A stretch of 64,000 bases of DNA from UBA12465 sp964517325 (GTDB taxonomy: Bacteria > Patescibacteriota > Patescibacteriia > Patescibacteriales > UBA12465). Of the stretch, positions 1 to 7,690 are shown piece by piece. The position numbers were made by a program, and so were the translations under genes. The notes beneath the pieces are model-generated. The model searched no databases, was not told the DNA's origin, and saw nothing but the letters and a program-made list of their open reading frames with translations. Location: NCBI GenBank assembly GCA_964517325.1, contig CAZFBV010000001.1, positions 1 through 64,000 of the forward strand. The letters are read 5' to 3'. Within the stretch, counting starts at the first letter, position 1. Every line of letters starts with the position of its first letter.

Positions 1-898
1 AAAGAAAGACGCCAAAGCTGATACGATTTGGGCGACGCAAGCGCAAATTGGCAAGCTTTTTGGCATAGATCAATCCGTGGTGTCTCGCCATATCAGAAAT
101 ATTTTTAAAGATGGAGAAATTGGAGAAAAAAGCAATGTGCAAAAAATGCATAATGCAAATTCTGACAAGCCTGTCACTCTTTATTCTTTGGATATAGTTT
201 TAAGTGTCGGTTATAGGACTAATTCTGTAGTAGCTATTGAATTTCGTAAATGGGCGACCAAAACTTTGCATGGATATATCGTTGACGGTTATGCCATCAA
301 TAAAGACCGCATTGCCCAAAATTACCGTCAATTTTTGGAAGCGGTTGATGATTTAAAGCATCTTTTGCCTGCAAATACGGTCATAGATACGGAAAGCATC
401 TTGGATCTGATCAATATGTTCGCGAATACCTGGTTCTCGCTCGATGCTTATGATAAAGATGCGCTTATCACCAAAGGAGTAACTAAGAAGCGAATTATCC
501 TGACTGCTGAAAAACTTTCAGAAAATCTGGCCAGACTAAAGCAGATCCTTGTTGATAAAGGGGAAGCCACGGATCTTTTTGGGCTAGAACGCGGTGCCGG
601 GAATGTCGCCGGCATAATAGGAAATATCATGCAGACGTTCGACGGTAAAGAATTATATGATAACGTCGAGGAAAAAGCAGCACATCTTTTGTATTTCATG
701 GTCAAGAATCATCCTTTTATCGATGGTAATAAACGTAATGGCGCTTACGCCTTCGTTTGGTTTTTGCGTCAGGCCAAGATATTAAATATTGCTCGCATGA
801 CCCCGCCCGCTTTGACCGCTTTGACTATCTTAGTCGCCGAGAGCAACCCAAAAGACAAGGATAAGATGATTCGGCTCATCTTGACGTTATTAGTTTAG
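1..898 (+). CDS. RhuM-Fic/Doc family protein (5' end outside window)
   Basis: The reading frame is open from base 2, so the gene starts upstream and the GTG at 77 is internal. The N-terminal part reads as a RhuM-type DNA-binding region: a helix-turn-helix (IGKLFGIDQSVVSRHI, encoded at about 44-91) followed by FRKWATKTLHGYIVDGYAIN. The C-terminal part is a Fic/Doc fold with the loop HPFIDGNKR at bases 710-736. The NKR ending is Doc-like rather than the NGR ending of AMP-transferring Fic enzymes. Family knowledge suggests modification of a protein target by nucleotide or phosphate transfer, often as a toxin-like or accessory factor. No antitoxin gene is visible downstream; one could lie upstream. 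Confidence 0.85.
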   Translation, partial: KKDAKADTIWATQAQIGKLFGIDQSVVSRHIRNIFKDGEIGEKSNVQKMHNANSDKPVTLYSLDIVLSVGYRTNSVVAIEFRKWATKTLHGYIVDGYAINKDRIAQNYRQFLEAVDDLKHLLPANTVIDTESILDLINMFANTWFSLDAYDKDALITKGVTKKRIILTAEKLSENLARLKQILVDKGEATDLFGLERGAGNVAGIIGNIMQTFDGKELYDNVEEKAAHLLYFMVKNHPFIDGNKRNGAYAFVWFLRQAKILNIARMTPPALTALTILVAESNPKDKDKMIRLILTLLV

Positions 899-940
899 AT
901 TTCTCAAGTTATCGTTTCCGCTCCGTCCTTGTCTCCGCCA

Positions 941-968
941 ATAAAAAAGCCAATCCGGAGATTGGCTT
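941..968 (-). terminator. Intrinsic terminator of the 982-2508 gene
   Basis: An 8-bp stem (947-954 with 961-968) with a six-base loop. Read on the minus strand it is followed by a run of six T. It sits just past the stop codon of the minus-strand orphan gene. The plus-strand side has no T run, so it serves the minus strand. Confidence 0.7.
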
Positions 969-981
969 AAGGAACAATAAG

Positions 982-2508
982 TCAGGCAACTAATTTTACT
1001 TCTTTTAATTTTGTTTCCCAGATTTTCCTGATCTCGCGATTCCGCAGGTCGGCGGGGGCAGTTTTGGCGGAAGGAGATGATAGACACACTTGTCGGAAAT
1101 CCTGGATGAAAAACTTTCGATATTCTTCGATGATCAACCTCTGGAGATGGGGGTAGGGTTTGGATTGTTTTGAGAGATCGATCCATTCTTCGTGATCTTT
1201 GATTTTCGGAGCTAACAGCGCCAGCAGTCTCTTTAAAGAAGGCGCGTCGCTTTTTATGATTAAACTTTTGATCGTATTCAATAGAGCTAGGCGCTCTTGG
1301 TTGGCAGCTTGCAATCCTAGGGGATCTTGGCGCTTGTTTTCAAGCGGCCAAACCCGGAGAGGGCTAGGAGGCTGAGCGGGGAGCTCTACGGCTGCCAGGC
1401 ATAATCCGGTCGGATTATGAAGTTCGGGAAGGCGATTGATCAGATCAATCATGATATTTTCGGCGATAGCCGGGTAATAATGGATGCTTTTGATATATAA
1501 GATAGAAGAGATTTTCCTCGATTCCTGGCTATTGTCAGGGGGTATCGCTAATCTCAGCTTGTTTAGGATTATTTCTCTGATTTCCGGCGCGTTGAGCGTC
1601 GTTTCATCATAGAGCCTTTCCCAGCGCAGGGAAGGAAGTTCTGTCTTTTCCAATTTAGCGGCGGCCAGTCCTATGAATTTCTTGTCCCCGTAGTCATTAC
1701 AGGTTTTTACAAGTATTTCCGGTTCAATGTCCGCTGCCGTTATTTTCTCTAAGCTTAGATTTTTTAGTTTGGTATTATGGAATTCTGTCTGATATATTCT
1801 CAACCAGAAAGAGAAAATATTCTCTCTCTGCCCAAGGATAGCGAGTATCCTGGATCGCATGATCGATTTCCGGCTGGACCGGCGATAGAGCGATAGCAGT
1901 TCTTCGCTTGAAAGCGAATCCTTCATTTCCAGCAGGCATCTATAGAGATAAGCGCGCCTATGGTTGCTGATATTATTCAGCCTGGTCAGGGCCAATAGCT
2001 TTTCTTTATCATTCTTAGCCAAGCTTAAGGCTCTCTTATACAATTTAGCGTCAAAATCTTGGCTGAGGATTGCCATGATTTCGGACCAAGTTCCGGTTTC
2101 TTTTTTCATGGCTTCCAATATTTGTTTTTTTTCGTTTTCGTCTAGATACTTGATGATCGTCTCTTTTTCTCCGAAAGTCTGAGCGGCTGCTATCAGCTCG
2201 CTGACAATCATCGGCCGAATCTCTTTATTGGATCGGTTAGTTATGAAGAATCTCAGCCAGCCGTTGAAATCGCCGGCAATCTGGTTCAAGACAGATCTTA
2301 ATTCAGTAAGGCGTTCTTTGGGCAGTGAGAAATATAATTGGCTTAATTCAGCCAGGGTTATATATTTCTTCCGGCCGAGAGCGGCTAAAGCGTTCTGCAA
2401 TAATGTAGGCGCTTTGAATAGGACTATCAAACATCCTATTCCTGATGCTAGGAATTCAGCGATCTTCCGGTCCTGGCCGGGAATCCGCAAAGTACTTGAG
2501 CTATTCAT
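982..2508 (-). CDS. Hypothetical 508-aa helical protein
   Basis: I do not recognise this protein. It is rich in Leu, Lys, Glu and Ile with regularly spaced amphipathic helices throughout, which looks like an alpha-solenoid (HEAT/ARM-like), but no repeat consensus could be fixed by eye. There is no signal peptide. One hydrophobic stretch (about residues 20-42, ASGIGCLIVLFKAPTLL) may be a buried helix or a weak membrane contact. The gene stands alone with its own consensus-like promoter (2591-2619) and terminator. The ATG at 2508 follows a leader of about 75 nt without a Shine-Dalgarno. A cytoplasmic scaffold or adaptor is possible, but no function is assigned. Confidence 0.75.
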   Translation of the reverse strand: MNSSSTLRIPGQDRKIAEFLASGIGCLIVLFKAPTLLQNALAALGRKKYITLAELSQLYFSLPKERLTELRSVLNQIAGDFNGWLRFFITNRSNKEIRPMIVSELIAAAQTFGEKETIIKYLDENEKKQILEAMKKETGTWSEIMAILSQDFDAKLYKRALSLAKNDKEKLLALTRLNNISNHRRAYLYRCLLEMKDSLSSEELLSLYRRSSRKSIMRSRILAILGQRENIFSFWLRIYQTEFHNTKLKNLSLEKITAADIEPEILVKTCNDYGDKKFIGLAAAKLEKTELPSLRWERLYDETTLNAPEIREIILNKLRLAIPPDNSQESRKISSILYIKSIHYYPAIAENIMIDLINRLPELHNPTGLCLAAVELPAQPPSPLRVWPLENKRQDPLGLQAANQERLALLNTIKSLIIKSDAPSLKRLLALLAPKIKDHEEWIDLSKQSKPYPHLQRLIIEEYRKFFIQDFRQVCLSSPSAKTAPADLRNREIRKIWETKLKEVKLVA

Positions 2509-2590
2509 TATTATTGGGTTTTATTGTTTTTATTCTATTTTTAAAGGTCTCGGGTAATGTTCGGTTTCTGGGATATATTGGGGTATGATT

Positions 2591-2619
2591 GTTATAGCTT
2601 TTTTTTAGTATTTTGTCAA
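2591..2619 (-). promoter_or_regulatory. Sigma70-type promoter for the orphan helical gene
   Basis: On the minus strand, TTGACA (2619-2614), a 17-bp spacer and TATAAC (2596-2591). It matches consensus at 11 of 12 positions and points into the gene that starts at 2508. Confidence 0.75.
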
Positions 2620-2655
2620 ATAGAAGAAGTTGCTGACAGCCGCGTAATAGATAAG

Positions 2656-2750
2656 ATAAAAATTCCATACTAGCCAGATATCGCTTCGGCGATTAAGACC
2701 TAGAAGCCCTAGAGACTCAAAGGTCTGTCTGGTTAGTATGGAATTTTTAT
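2656..2750 (+). other. 95-bp inverted repeat, candidate three-way-junction RNA
   Basis: The ends 2656-2678 and 2728-2750 are inverted repeats of 23 bp with a single non-Watson-Crick position, which is a G-U pair if the plus strand is transcribed. The inside holds two more hairpins: 2680-2684 with 2689-2693 closing a TTCG tetraloop, and 2696-2701 with 2721-2726. Together they form a three-way junction. A T run follows (2751-2757). It fills most of the gene-free stretch 2509-2840. It could be a structured RNA, a MITE-like mobile element (no flanking target duplication seen), or a very large terminator. Confidence 0.6.
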
Positions 2751-2771
2751 TTTTTTTGTTATATTTTATTA

Positions 2772-2800
2772 TTTACTGATTTTAAGAAATGTGTCATAAT
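2772..2800 (+). promoter_or_regulatory. Possible promoter of the Com-like gene
   Basis: TTTACT, a 17-bp spacer and CATAAT, about 40 bp before the ATG at 2841. The match to consensus is moderate. A start near 2807 would give a leader of about 35 nt. Confidence 0.35.
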
Positions 2801-2840
2801 ATATTCAGAGGCTCATGAGAGACCCATTTCTATAAAAGAA

Positions 2841-3002
2841 ATGACTTTACCATTGGTTCTAAATGAACACCGCTGTAATTGCGGGAAGCTTCTTTTCAAA
2901 GGAGATTTCAAGGGCCATATCGAGATCAAATGCTTGCGTTGCGGACAGATAAGGGATCTGTATGGACCGGAAGAGCGTGATTGTCGCGTTGGAAATAAAT
3001 AG
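2841..3002 (+). CDS. Com-like zinc-ribbon protein, 53 aa
   Basis: A small gene with two cysteine pairs, C12-x-C14 and C31-x2-C34, around a core reading CGKLLFKGDFKGHIEIKC. This matches the zinc-finger family of the phage Mu translational activator Com and its small relatives in bacterial genomes. In Mu, Com binds the mom mRNA and opens a hairpin that hides its ribosome-binding site. Here the gene's own start codon lies in a 7-bp hairpin (2825-2831 with 2837-2843), and a large structured element lies about 90 bp upstream. No other phage gene is nearby. An RNA- or nucleic-acid-binding role is likely; the target is unknown. The stop codon overlaps the terminator stem. Confidence 0.8.
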   Translation: MTLPLVLNEHRCNCGKLLFKGDFKGHIEIKCLRCGQIRDLYGPEERDCRVGNK

Positions 3003-3032
3003 GCCTATCAGAGATAGGCCTGGAATTTTTTA
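3000..3032 (+). terminator. Intrinsic terminator after the Com-like gene
   Basis: A perfect 9-bp stem (3001-3009 with 3013-3021), a three-base loop, and TTTTTT at 3026-3031. It lies between two convergent genes. Confidence 0.85.
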
Positions 3033-3050
3033 AAACGTCCCTATATAGAT

Positions 3051-3860
3051 TTAGAATAGGTCTAGTATCAAGATAAGAAAATAAATTATAATCAAGCTGA
3101 TCAGCCCGACAAAGCCGGCGAAAATTTTTTCCTGGCTTTTTTTGACGCCGATTACTTCCGGAATAGCCGGCTGGCGGCTGCTTAAAGTTTGGAACCAAGA
3201 GCTGGCCGCGATCTTCTCGGCGAAGACTGAATTGATGTGCTTGAAATATTCCCAATAGCTGGCGCCATGCTTTTTGATCGTCAGATAGATCAGAGCGATA
3301 ACGGCTAGGATTGAGATGCCGATGCCGAGATGGCTGGACCATCTTTCGATGATAATAGCGATGAGGTTGCCGGAAAAATAACCGATGCCGATATTCCAGG
3401 CCGCCCAGATCAGCGCGCTTAGGATGTTCCAGAAGAAGAAAGTCCGTTGCTTCATCTTAGAGACACCGGCGACGAAAGGCACGATCGCTCGGGTTGCGCC
3501 GACAAAACGCCCCCAAAGTATGCTCTTAGTGCCGTATTTTTGGAAAAATTCTTCTCCTTTAGCCAGCCAGGCGGTCTTCACCAGGCCTTTTTCTTCCAGC
3601 CATTTTCCGCCCCAGCGGCCGAGCGCATAGCCGCCCCAGTCGCCGAGTATGGCGCCGATTATAGAAAAAATTATCAGTCCCCAGATATTAAAGACTCCTT
3701 GGGCCGCGAAGAAACCGCCGATCGTAATCAGAGTTCCGCCCGGGAAAACAGCCCCCAGGAAAGGGATGCATTCTGCCAGGGCGATAAATAAAAATAGCCA
3801 ATTGCCCAGCCAATCAAATCTGCCGAAGATAGCTAAAAATAAATTTAAATGTTGATCCAT
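3051..3860 (-). CDS. DedA family membrane protein
   Basis: The 269-aa protein has the DedA (SNARE-associated/VTT) arrangement: a re-entrant hydrophobic segment at about residues 31-52 (CIPFLGAVFPGGTLI), the GDWGGYALGRWGG region at 73-85, and the conserved GRFVGATR motif at 117-124 before hairpin FVAG. Further membrane segments lie near 141-165 and 178-195. DedA proteins are proposed to move lipids, in some cases undecaprenyl phosphate, across the inner membrane. That would fit the adjacent glycan genes. An additional C-terminal membrane helix (247-268) after a soluble stretch is more than the usual length of about 200-220 aa. It is divergent from the GT4 gene and convergent with the Com-like gene. 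Confidence 0.9.
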   Translation of the reverse strand: MDQHLNLFLAIFGRFDWLGNWLFLFIALAECIPFLGAVFPGGTLITIGGFFAAQGVFNIWGLIIFSIIGAILGDWGGYALGRWGGKWLEEKGLVKTAWLAKGEEFFQKYGTKSILWGRFVGATRAIVPFVAGVSKMKQRTFFFWNILSALIWAAWNIGIGYFSGNLIAIIIERWSSHLGIGISILAVIALIYLTIKKHGASYWEYFKHINSVFAEKIAASSWFQTLSSRQPAIPEVIGVKKSQEKIFAGFVGLISLIIIYFLILILDLF

Positions 3861-3880
3861 AAATATTATTCCACCCCACC

Positions 3881-3889
3881 ATTATAGCA
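3881..3889 (-). promoter_or_regulatory. Extended -10 promoter for the DedA gene
   Basis: On the minus strand TGCTATAAT (3889-3881), an extended -10 box, about 20 bp before the DedA ATG. No good -35 is seen, as is common with extended -10 promoters. Confidence 0.6.
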
Positions 3890-3953
3890 GTTTTTGATGT
3901 TCGAGGGGAGATGGCATGAGGCCGGAAAAGAAGTGGCAAAACCCGGGAAAAAT

Positions 3954-3961
3954 GCTAGAAT
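3954..3961 (+). promoter_or_regulatory. Extended -10 box immediately before the GT4 start
   Basis: TGCTAGAAT ends at 3961, only seven bases before the ATG at 3969. If it is used, the mRNA would start at or next to the ATG and be leaderless. Confidence 0.45.
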
Positions 3962-3968
3962 AAAAGAT

Positions 3969-5114
3969 ATGAAAATACTCATCGTCATCACCAAAAGCGA
4001 AATCGGCGGGGCGCAGATGTTTGCGCTCAGTTTAGCTCGCGGCCTGAAAGCGGCCGGGGAAGATGTGTCCGTCGCCGGCGGCCCGGGCGCGTATCTTCCG
4101 GCAGAGCTGGAAAAATCCGGCATTCCTTTCCGCCGCTTGGAAAATCTGGAGCGCAGCCGCAATCCCTTAAAAGGGTTGAGTTTTATGCGCGAGCTGAAAG
4201 AATATGTCTTCCGGGAAAAGTTCGATGTCGTCCATCTCAATAGCACGAACGCGCTTTTAGGGGTTTGGGGATTAAGCCGTCTGGAGCCGAAGCCTCGCGT
4301 TGTTTTTACTGTCCATGGGCTTTCGCTTCTCGATAGCGGCTATAAAGCTTCCGGATTATTAAAATCGGCTTATCGCTTATTTTTTCAGGTTGCTTTTAAA
4401 AAGTTAGACAGCTTGGTTTTTGTCAGCCGATTGAATCTTAAAGCAGCTATGGCCTCCGGCTTATTAGAAGGCGGGTTGGCGAGCAGAAGCCATTTGATCT
4501 ATAACGGCCTGGATTTCGCGCCGGATTATCTTCTGAACCGAGAAGAAGCGCGCCGGGAATTAGCGGAAATATTGAAATTAAGCCCGGAAGCTAAGGCGGA
4601 TTTTCAAGAAGCGTTTATTTACGGCTCAATCGGCCGCCTGGCTTACCCGAAAAATTATGAATTCTTAATCAATGCCTATAAGGCTGTCAAAGCGATCAAG
4701 CCGGACGCCAAGCTGCTCTTGATCGGGGAAGGGCCGGAGCGGGCGAAATATGAAGGATTGATAAAATCTTATAAACTAGAAGATAAAATATTTCTCAGCG
4801 GCGGGATAGATGGAGCCGGTCGCTATCTCAAAGCTTTTGACCTGTTCGTTCTCCCCTCGATTTTTGAAGGCCTCTCCATAAGTTTGATCGAAGCCAAACG
4901 CGCCGGCATTCCGGCTCTCGCCAGCCGCGTCGGCGGGAATGAGGAAATAATCGGGCAAGAGAGATGTTTCGAGCTTAATGATCAGACGGAATTTCTGAGA
5001 TTATTGGGAAATCCGGAACCGGGCCGGGAATTAGAATCGGGAACGGAATTGGCCGGGTCTGATTTTTCAGCCGAAGCCATGATTAAGGGGTATTTGGAGA
5101 TTTATCACGATTAA
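3969..5114 (+). CDS. GT4-family glycosyltransferase
   Basis: A retaining nucleotide-sugar glycosyltransferase of the GT-B fold. It begins MKILIVITKSEIGGAQMF, the typical N-terminus with a glycine-rich GGAQ loop. The C-terminal domain has the E-x7-E motif intact (FEGLSISLIEA, about residues 298-308) followed by GIPALASRVGGNEEI. I chose the ATG at 3969 over an upstream TTG at 3894 because family similarity starts there and the -10 box lies just before it. It probably adds a sugar to a lipid-linked or surface glycan at the inner face of the membrane. Donor and acceptor cannot be told from sequence. Confidence 0.9.
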   Translation: MKILIVITKSEIGGAQMFALSLARGLKAAGEDVSVAGGPGAYLPAELEKSGIPFRRLENLERSRNPLKGLSFMRELKEYVFREKFDVVHLNSTNALLGVWGLSRLEPKPRVVFTVHGLSLLDSGYKASGLLKSAYRLFFQVAFKKLDSLVFVSRLNLKAAMASGLLEGGLASRSHLIYNGLDFAPDYLLNREEARRELAEILKLSPEAKADFQEAFIYGSIGRLAYPKNYEFLINAYKAVKAIKPDAKLLLIGEGPERAKYEGLIKSYKLEDKIFLSGGIDGAGRYLKAFDLFVLPSIFEGLSISLIEAKRAGIPALASRVGGNEEIIGQERCFELNDQTEFLRLLGNPEPGRELESGTELAGSDFSAEAMIKGYLEIYHD

Positions 5115-5115
5115 T

Positions 5116-5142
5116 TTGACCTCTAATGACACTTATTGACCT
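5116..5142 (+). repeat. TTGACCT direct repeat overlapping a promoter
   Basis: TTGACCT occurs at 5116-5122 and again at 5136-5142, exactly 20 bp apart, so both face the same side of the helix. The second copy is the -35 box. This is a plausible operator for the HTH protein encoded next. Confidence 0.45.
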
Positions 5143-5164
5143 ATGAGAAGGATAAGGATATAAT
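5136..5164 (+). promoter_or_regulatory. Consensus sigma70 promoter of the glycan operon
   Basis: TTGACC (5136-5141), a 17-bp spacer and a perfect TATAAT (5159-5164). The ATG of the next gene is eight bases beyond the -10 box, so the transcript would be leaderless or nearly so. Confidence 0.85.
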
Positions 5165-5172
5165 GGGAGCAT

Positions 5173-5430
5173 ATGCTAACAACTGACGAAGAAATCAAGC
5201 CTCATGCCGTCTATACGACTGGCGAGACCGAGAAGATTCTCAAGATAAGCAATAGCACCTTGAAGCGCCTCTTGAAGAAGGGGCTCTTGAAGGCGAATAA
5301 GGTCGGGAAGCAATATCGTATTCTCGGTTTAGAAATTTTGAAATTAGTTTCTCCGGCAGCAGAGCAAAAAGCCGTAGAAGCTTATTTAGGTTTGAAACAT
5401 AAGGTTATAGAGAAGACTAGGGAGTGGTAG
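5173..5430 (+). CDS. Small MerR/excisionase-type HTH protein
   Basis: An 85-aa protein with a single helix-turn-helix in the MerR/Xis style: the segment YTTGETEKILKISNSTLKRL followed by KKGLLKANKVGKQYRI (recognition helix plus wing, residues about 14-52). The C-terminus is short and helical with no sensor domain. It is the first gene behind the consensus promoter, and its stop codon overlaps the alternative GTG start of the flippase gene. It could therefore repress its own glycan operon through the TTGACCT repeats; that is inference. It could also be a former excisionase. Confidence 0.75.
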   Translation: MLTTDEEIKPHAVYTTGETEKILKISNSTLKRLLKKGLLKANKVGKQYRILGLEILKLVSPAAEQKAVEAYLGLKHKVIEKTREW

Positions 5431-6758
5431 GACTTATCCGCCGCTTTTTTATTATAAAAATGATTGATGCCTTGTTCGACAAGATAAATAAATTCCTTCC
5501 GGAAAAATGGCGCTGGGTTCTGAGCCATGAGGGTTTTCGCAAGTATTTCAAGAATACGGGGTGGCTTTTTTTCGGGCAGATGTTTTCGCTCCTGGTCGCC
5601 TTCTTGGCCGGCATTTTGGTTGCTCGCTATCTAGGCCCGAAGAATTACGGGCTTTTGAATTATTCTATTGGTTTCGCCAGTTTATTTTCTTTCATTACCG
5701 CGATCGGGTCAGATATTGTCATCTCTCGAGAGATTATCAAGAATAATCAGGAGGCAGACAAGATCATGAGCTCTGGATTTGTTCTGAAATTTATCGGCGG
5801 CTCCTTCGCCTTCTTATCGGCTTTAACTTTTTCTTTCATCTTTAATGATAGTGGGTTGATTCATTTGATGATCGCCATATATTCTTTGACTTTTATTGCC
5901 ACTTCTTTTCAGATAACCGGATCTTTCTTCCAGTCAAAAGTGATGGCTAAAAAGAATGTTATTTCTCAGATTATCGCCTCCGCGATTTCCTTGACCGTTA
6001 AATTGATCATTATCAAGCTGGGGCTCGGGATTATCTACCTGGCGGCCTCTTATGTTTTGGATGCTTGTCTTCTGGCGATCCTGCTTATTTCAGCCTATCT
6101 AGCTTCAGAAAAGAAAGTTTTCAAATTTGCTTTCGATCGGGTGTTGTTCTACAAGATCTTAAAATATTCCTGGCCCTTGATGCTGTCAGCTGCGGCTAGC
6201 TTTTTACTGCTGCGGATAGATCAAGTCATTATTGGCAAGCTCTTAGGCGACGTCTCGGTCGGCATCTATTCCGCCGCCGTCAAATTAGTGGAGATATTTT
6301 ATTTCATCCCGACGCTCGTCTGTTATTCTCTCTTTCCAGCGATAGTCAACGCTAGACAGGGAAGCGATGTCTCTTTCGCCAAGCGACTAAAATCTTTGTA
6401 CCTTTTTATGTTCTTTGTGGCCCTCTTCTTAGCGGTTTTCCTGTCCTTATTTTCAAGACCCATCATCTCCCTGATCTTCGGTCAGGAATATTCCGCCGCC
6501 GCCCCTATTCTCAGGATATATGCCTGGTCTAACATCGGTATGTTCCTTGGAATGGCTATAAATTATCGCCTGATTTCCGAAAATAGAGAAAAATTTATCT
6601 TCTTAACGCAGATAGTGCTAGTTATCATCAACGTTGCCTTGAACTTGGCGTTCTTGCCGCTTTTCGGAATGGCTGGTTCAGCTTTAGCTACGCTTATCTC
6701 TTATAGTTTATGGCCGATACTCATGTCGCTCAATAAGAAAACTAGTAATAATAATTGA
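5424..6758 (+). CDS. Polysaccharide flippase (Wzx/MATE-like, MOP superfamily)
   Basis: The 444-aa protein has about 12-14 hydrophobic segments and the family opening NTGWLFFGQMFSLLVAFLAG with VARYLGPKNYGLLNY, typical of oligosaccharide-lipid flippases (polysaccharide biosynthesis protein, RfbX type). It should move undecaprenyl-diphosphate-linked glycans from the inner to the outer face of the membrane. The GTG at 5424 overlaps the preceding gene's stop. An ATG at 5460 (MIDALF) is an alternative start and would remove only 12 residues. The stop codon is TGA, which shows that UGA is not recoded. It is followed by a row of glycosyltransferases and methyltransferases in the same direction. Confidence 0.9.
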   Translation: MVGLIRRFFIIKMIDALFDKINKFLPEKWRWVLSHEGFRKYFKNTGWLFFGQMFSLLVAFLAGILVARYLGPKNYGLLNYSIGFASLFSFITAIGSDIVISREIIKNNQEADKIMSSGFVLKFIGGSFAFLSALTFSFIFNDSGLIHLMIAIYSLTFIATSFQITGSFFQSKVMAKKNVISQIIASAISLTVKLIIIKLGLGIIYLAASYVLDACLLAILLISAYLASEKKVFKFAFDRVLFYKILKYSWPLMLSAAASFLLLRIDQVIIGKLLGDVSVGIYSAAVKLVEIFYFIPTLVCYSLFPAIVNARQGSDVSFAKRLKSLYLFMFFVALFLAVFLSLFSRPIISLIFGQEYSAAAPILRIYAWSNIGMFLGMAINYRLISENREKFIFLTQIVLVIINVALNLAFLPLFGMAGSALATLISYSLWPILMSLNKKTSNNN

Positions 6759-6762
6759 TCTT

Positions 6763-7689
6763 ATGCCAAAAGTTTCCGTAATCATTCCCGCTTACAATCG
6801 CGCTGACATCCTGCCTCGGACTATTAATAGCGTCTTGAATCAGACTTTCAAAGATTTTGAATTGATCGTCATTGATGACGGCTCCAAGGATAATACCGGC
6901 GAAGTCGTGCGGCGGATGGCTGAGACTGATCCTAGGATAAAATATATTTATCAGGCTAACTCCGGCGGAGCGGCTCATCCGAAGAATCGAGCCTTTCTTG
7001 TCAGTTCCGGGGAATTTATCGCTTATCTTGATCATGATGATGAGTGGCTGCCGACCAAGCTGGAAAAGCAACTGAAATTTTTTGAAGATTCTTTCGACAA
7101 GAATCTCGGACTGGTCAGCTGCAATGTCATGATCGTCAATAATAGCAATAAGAATTCCGGCGGCATTCATAAAATGCATAAATTCAACTCTATCCGCGAT
7201 TTGCTCTTGGAGGGTGGGAACTACGCTTTCAGCAATAGCTCTATCATGGTGCCGCGAGCTGTTATTGAAAAAGTCGGCCCGAGAGATGAATCTCTAAAAT
7301 TATTTGAAGATCAAGATATCTTTGTCAGGATAGCGGCTGCGGGCTATCGCTTTGATTTCGTTGACGAAGTCCTGATTAATTATTATATTGATGACGAGAA
7401 TCTCTCCAAGGATTTCACGAAAGCCGCTCCTGATTATGAGCGCTTCGTCGCTAAGCATTTAAAATTATTGAGCCAGTATCCTGATATCCTAGCTATCCAC
7501 TATCGTCATCTGGGAACCATGAATTTCTTAGCCGGAAAATCTCAAGAGGCGCGCCAGTATTTTCTCAAATCTCTCAAGACTGATTTTACTTGGCGCAATC
7601 TGTTTACGGCCGCCTGCTCGCTTTTCGGCAAGAATATTTATTTATCTATACTTAACGCTAAGAAGCGCCGTGCGCTTTCAGCTTACTAA
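6763..7689 (+). CDS. GT2-family glycosyltransferase
   Basis: An inverting GT-A glycosyltransferase. The start reads VSVIIPAYNRADILPRT, followed by ELIVIDDGSKDNT (residues 33-45) and a DXD-type metal site in YLDHDDEW (88-95). The C-terminal part contains the acceptor-side FEDQDIFVRIAAAGY segment. It adds a sugar from a nucleotide donor on the cytoplasmic side. The ATG follows the flippase stop by four bases and the next gene begins at once, so the genes are translated as one operon. Confidence 0.9.
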   Translation: MPKVSVIIPAYNRADILPRTINSVLNQTFKDFELIVIDDGSKDNTGEVVRRMAETDPRIKYIYQANSGGAAHPKNRAFLVSSGEFIAYLDHDDEWLPTKLEKQLKFFEDSFDKNLGLVSCNVMIVNNSNKNSGGIHKMHKFNSIRDLLLEGGNYAFSNSSIMVPRAVIEKVGPRDESLKLFEDQDIFVRIAAAGYRFDFVDEVLINYYIDDENLSKDFTKAAPDYERFVAKHLKLLSQYPDILAIHYRHLGTMNFLAGKSQEARQYFLKSLKTDFTWRNLFTAACSLFGKNIYLSILNAKKRRALSAY

Positions 7690-7690
7690 C

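Noticed and set aside
2656..2750. Ordinary terminator
   Set aside because: The stem is far longer than needed and branched, and no plus-strand gene ends just before it. A MITE remains possible but no target duplication is seen.
5424..6758. UGA recoding as in Gracilibacteria/Absconditabacteria
   Set aside because: TGA at 6756-6758 ends the flippase gene four bases before the next ATG. No conserved protein here contains an in-frame TGA.
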